A DNA stretch of 5,739 nt, taken from positions 9,256-14,994 of the forward strand of contig JABUVA010000041.1 in assembly GCA_021442885.1 (NCBI GenBank). The letters run 5' to 3'. The translations under genes and the position numbers were made by a program. The DNA comes from Methanobrevibacter sp. Lineage in GTDB: Archaea; Methanobacteriota; Methanobacteria; Methanobacteriales; Methanobacteriaceae. Below the pieces are notes generated by a model. That model did not search any database. It was given only the letters and a program-made list of their open reading frames with translations, and was not told the DNA's origin. The number at the start of each line of letters is the position of its first letter. Position 1 is the stretch's first letter. Of this stretch, positions 3,908 through 5,739 are shown piece after piece.

Positions 3908-5739
3908 ACAGACAACAACACTGCTGGTGATAATGTTACAGTTGATAATACTGATGAATCATTCTATGTCCTACAGGATGAAATAGCTAATGCATATGAA
4001 AAAGGAACACTAGAATTAGAAAGAAACTATATAAATACTGGAGGATTTCCAGATGGTATTACAATTAATAATAGTATAACTATTGATGGTAAAGGCCATA
4101 CAATTGATGGAAAAAATAATGGTAGAATATTCAATATTAATACTAATGTTGTAAATGTGACTCTTAAAAACATCAACTTCGTCAATGGAAAAGTCACATC
4201 TGAATACTCTCAGATGCTTTATGGTGGTGCAATCTTTGTTGTTAAAAGTGGAAGTAGCCTTACTGTGATAAATTCCACATTCACCAACACCACAGCACAA
4301 TATAGTGGTGGTGCAATCAGTAGCGCTGGTAAAGTTACTGTTATAAATTCCACATTCACTAACACAAGAGCAGAATATGATGGTGGTGCAATATACTGTT
4401 ATGGTGGTGTTAATGTTACAAATTCCAGTTTCACAAACACCACAAGTGTAGGTTATGGTGGTGCAATCTACAATACTAATCGTGGTAGTGTTACTCTAAC
4501 AAATTCCAGTTTCACCAACACCTCAAGTGGTAGTTATGGTGGTGCAATCTATTGTATAACTGCTACTGTAACAAATTCAAGTTTCACCAACACTACAGTA
4601 ATAAATACTGGTGCTAGTAGAGGTGGTGCAATCTTAAGTTATATGGATGCTACTGTGGTTGATTCTAAATTCAAAGACTGTAAAGCAAAAATTGGATCAG
4701 ACATATCTTCAATGTCTGGTAGTATTAATTTAATCTGTAATGATTATGATGGTAAAAACAAATACAATAACACAGAAGTCAATGGTAATGTAAATAAATA
4801 TATTATTAGTGGTACTTTTGCAGAAGTAGAATACAGAATAAACCAGACAGAAGATAAAGGTGTTTTAAATCTAGAAAATAAAAAATACACAGCAATTGAT
4901 AATGATACAACAATTAATGTTAATAAAAATATCACTATTAATGGTCAAGGAGCAACACTAGATGCAGATAAAAGATTTAGAATAATGAATATTGTTAATG
5001 GTATGAGTGTTACTCTTAAAAACATTAATTTCATCAATGGGAATTCCTCTACTTCTGGTGGTGCAATCTATAGTATTTCTGATAGTCTTACTGTGACAAA
5101 TTCCAGTTTCACCAACAACACAGCAGCTATTTATGGTGGTGCAATCTTCACTTATTATGAGATTTCTGTGACAAATTCAAGTTTCACCAACAACACAGCA
5201 AACAGCGGTTATGGTGGTGCAATCGGTAGCTATAGAAGTAATATTACTGTGACAAATTCCAATTTCACCAACAACAGAGCAAACAGCGGTTATGGTGGTG
5301 CAATCGGTAGCTATGGAGGTAATATTACTATGGCAAATTCCAATTTCACCAACAACATAGCATATTGTGGTGGTACAATCTGCAAAGCTAGTATTGGTAG
5401 TGTTACTGTAACAAATTCCAATTTCATAAACACCACATCATTTACTGAAGGTGGGGCAATCTGCAGTGAAGGTAATGTTAGTGTTATAAATTCCACATTC
5501 ACAAACACTAAAGCAAATAATGTTGGTGGTGCAATAATAGGTTATTCTTCTAGTGTTAGTGTTATAAATTCCACATTCACAAACACCACATCCGGAAGTG
5601 ATGGTGGGGCAATCTCCAATTATCCAGGAAACATTTTTGTTTCAAATTCTAATTTCATCAACAATTCTGCAAAAGGTAATGGTGGTTCAATAAGAGCTGA
5701 AGGGTCTTTAAATGTTAAAGATTCAACTTTCAATTCCCC
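3839..5739 (+). CDS. Secreted adhesin-like beta-helix surface protein (3' end outside window)
   Basis: The frame is open from ATG 3839 through the last base, so at least 633 residues are encoded and the C-terminus is missing. Residues 1-23 are a signal peptide. The rest is rich in Asn, Thr, Ser and Gly and built from 25-28-residue repeats of the form VTxTNSSFTNNTAxxYGGAI, the GGAI/FxxN type of polymorphic outer-membrane-protein-like and right-handed parallel beta-helix proteins. Two modules are visible, 285 residues apart. Each begins with a cap (from F42 and F327), then an ITIxGxGxTxD strand (near 80-90 and 365-375), a TLKNINFxNG segment and a ladder of GGAI repeats. About thirty N-x-S/T sequons suggest heavy archaeal N-glycosylation. 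Methanobacteriales carry many such 'adhesin-like' proteins, thought to mediate binding to other cells or host surfaces. No wall anchor can be checked. The binding partner is unknown. Confidence 0.9.
   Translation, partial: MFKKIMILIIALVCLLSVSAISATDNNTAGDNVTVDNTDESFYVLQDEIANAYEKGTLELERNYINTGGFPDGITINNSITIDGKGHTIDGKNNGRIFNINTNVVNVTLKNINFVNGKVTSEYSQMLYGGAIFVVKSGSSLTVINSTFTNTTAQYSGGAISSAGKVTVINSTFTNTRAEYDGGAIYCYGGVNVTNSSFTNTTSVGYGGAIYNTNRGSVTLTNSSFTNTSSGSYGGAIYCITATVTNSSFTNTTVINTGASRGGAILSYMDATVVDSKFKDCKAKIGSDISSMSGSINLICNDYDGKNKYNNTEVNGNVNKYIISGTFAEVEYRINQTEDKGVLNLENKKYTAIDNDTTINVNKNITINGQGATLDADKRFRIMNIVNGMSVTLKNINFINGNSSTSGGAIYSISDSLTVTNSSFTNNTAAIYGGAIFTYYEISVTNSSFTNNTANSGYGGAIGSYRSNITVTNSNFTNNRANSGYGGAIGSYGGNITMANSNFTNNIAYCGGTICKASIGSVTVTNSNFINTTSFTEGGAICSEGNVSVINSTFTNTKANNVGGAIIGYSSSVSVINSTFTNTTSGSDGGAISNYPGNIFVSNSNFINNSAKGNGGSIRAEGSLNVKDSTFNS
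4223..4633 (+). repeat. First GGAI repeat ladder of the adhesin-like protein
   Basis: Six GGAI motifs start at residues 129, 157, 182, 207, 234 and 262, a spacing of 25-28. Each is preceded by an NSTFTN or NSSFTN strand. The DNA repeats too, with 'ggtggtgcaat' in all six. The ladder ends at a DSKFKDCKAK segment, followed by a linker without repeats up to about residue 326. Confidence 0.9.
5057..5692 (+). repeat. Second GGAI repeat ladder of the adhesin-like protein
   Basis: Nine motifs start at residues 407, 433, 459, 486, 511 (GGTI), 538, 563, 589 and 615 (GGSI), a spacing of 25-27. The ladder continues towards the right edge, so the total number of repeats is not known. Confidence 0.9.
5201..5362 (+). 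repeat. Tandem 81-bp duplication within the second ladder
   Basis: Units 5201-5281 and 5282-5362 are each exactly 27 codons and differ at only 5 of 81 bases. Four of the differences are purine transitions in the middle of the unit; the fifth is a G-to-T near its end. The first 33 bases are identical. This is much closer than other neighbouring repeats and indicates a recent in-frame duplication. Confidence 0.9.

Noticed and set aside
4016..4300. Minus-strand frame of 94 codons
   Set aside because: It lies entirely opposite the adhesin repeats. Its composition is the reverse complement of Asn/Thr codons, with no SD or family match.
4744..4935. Minus-strand frame of 63 codons with hydrophobic runs
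   Set aside because: The hydrophobic look comes from the antisense of Asn/Lys-rich codons in the adhesin linker; there is no independent support.
5311..5508. Minus-strand frame of 65 codons with internal repeats
   Set aside because: The repeats are the antisense image of the adhesin GGAI repeats.
4223..5692. Regularly spaced DNA repeats resembling a CRISPR array
   Set aside because: The units are in-frame 75-84-bp protein repeats without constant short repeats and unique spacers; they encode a beta-helix ladder.

Overview
The window is very AT-rich. It carries archaeal-style expression signals: TATA-like boxes about 25-30 nt before inferred transcript starts, Shine-Dalgarno elements of the AAGGTGA/AGGTGA/GGGAGGT type, and GTG/TTG starts. 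Together with a long Asn/Thr/Ser-rich GGAI-repeat surface protein, this points to a gut methanogen of the order Methanobacteriales (Methanobrevibacter or Methanosphaera type). The assignment is inferred from style and gene content; no rRNA or other marker gene is present.

Layout. (1) Positions 1-294 are the 3' end of a gene that enters from the left, resembling the C-terminal tail of Rpn/PD-(D/E)XK 'nuclease family transposase' proteins. A second, stand-alone copy of the tail follows at 353/374-568. In both copies an ATG opens the shared tail block and is preceded by an SD-like element at identical spacing, so the tail may be made as a separate small protein. (2) Positions 569-736 hold a stop-codon hairpin, then a TATA-like box and SD for the next genes. 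(3) Positions 737/746-2633 are a two-gene operon: a sialyltransferase-superfamily glycosyltransferase (EDG and HP motifs), then a LicD-family protein whose SD contains the stop codon of the first gene. (4) Positions 2630-3622, minus strand, encode a family-2 (GT-A) glycosyltransferase that converges on licD; the two stop codons overlap in the tetramer TTAA. (5) Positions 3623-3838 form a 216-bp divergent intergenic region with TATA-like boxes on both strands, an imperfect hairpin and a repeated 11-mer. (6) From 3839 to the right edge runs an unfinished plus-strand gene for a secreted adhesin-like beta-helix protein. It is open through the last base, with at least 633 codons.

How the genes may work together. 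The two glycosyltransferases and LicD look like a small cell-surface glycan module: transfer of a sialic-acid-like or other nonulosonic sugar, phospho-substituent decoration, and GT2 sugar transfer. The adjacent secreted protein has about thirty N-glycosylation sequons and is a possible but unproven recipient or partner. The Rpn-tail pair at the left is functionally unrelated and belongs to the mobile/defence class of genes.
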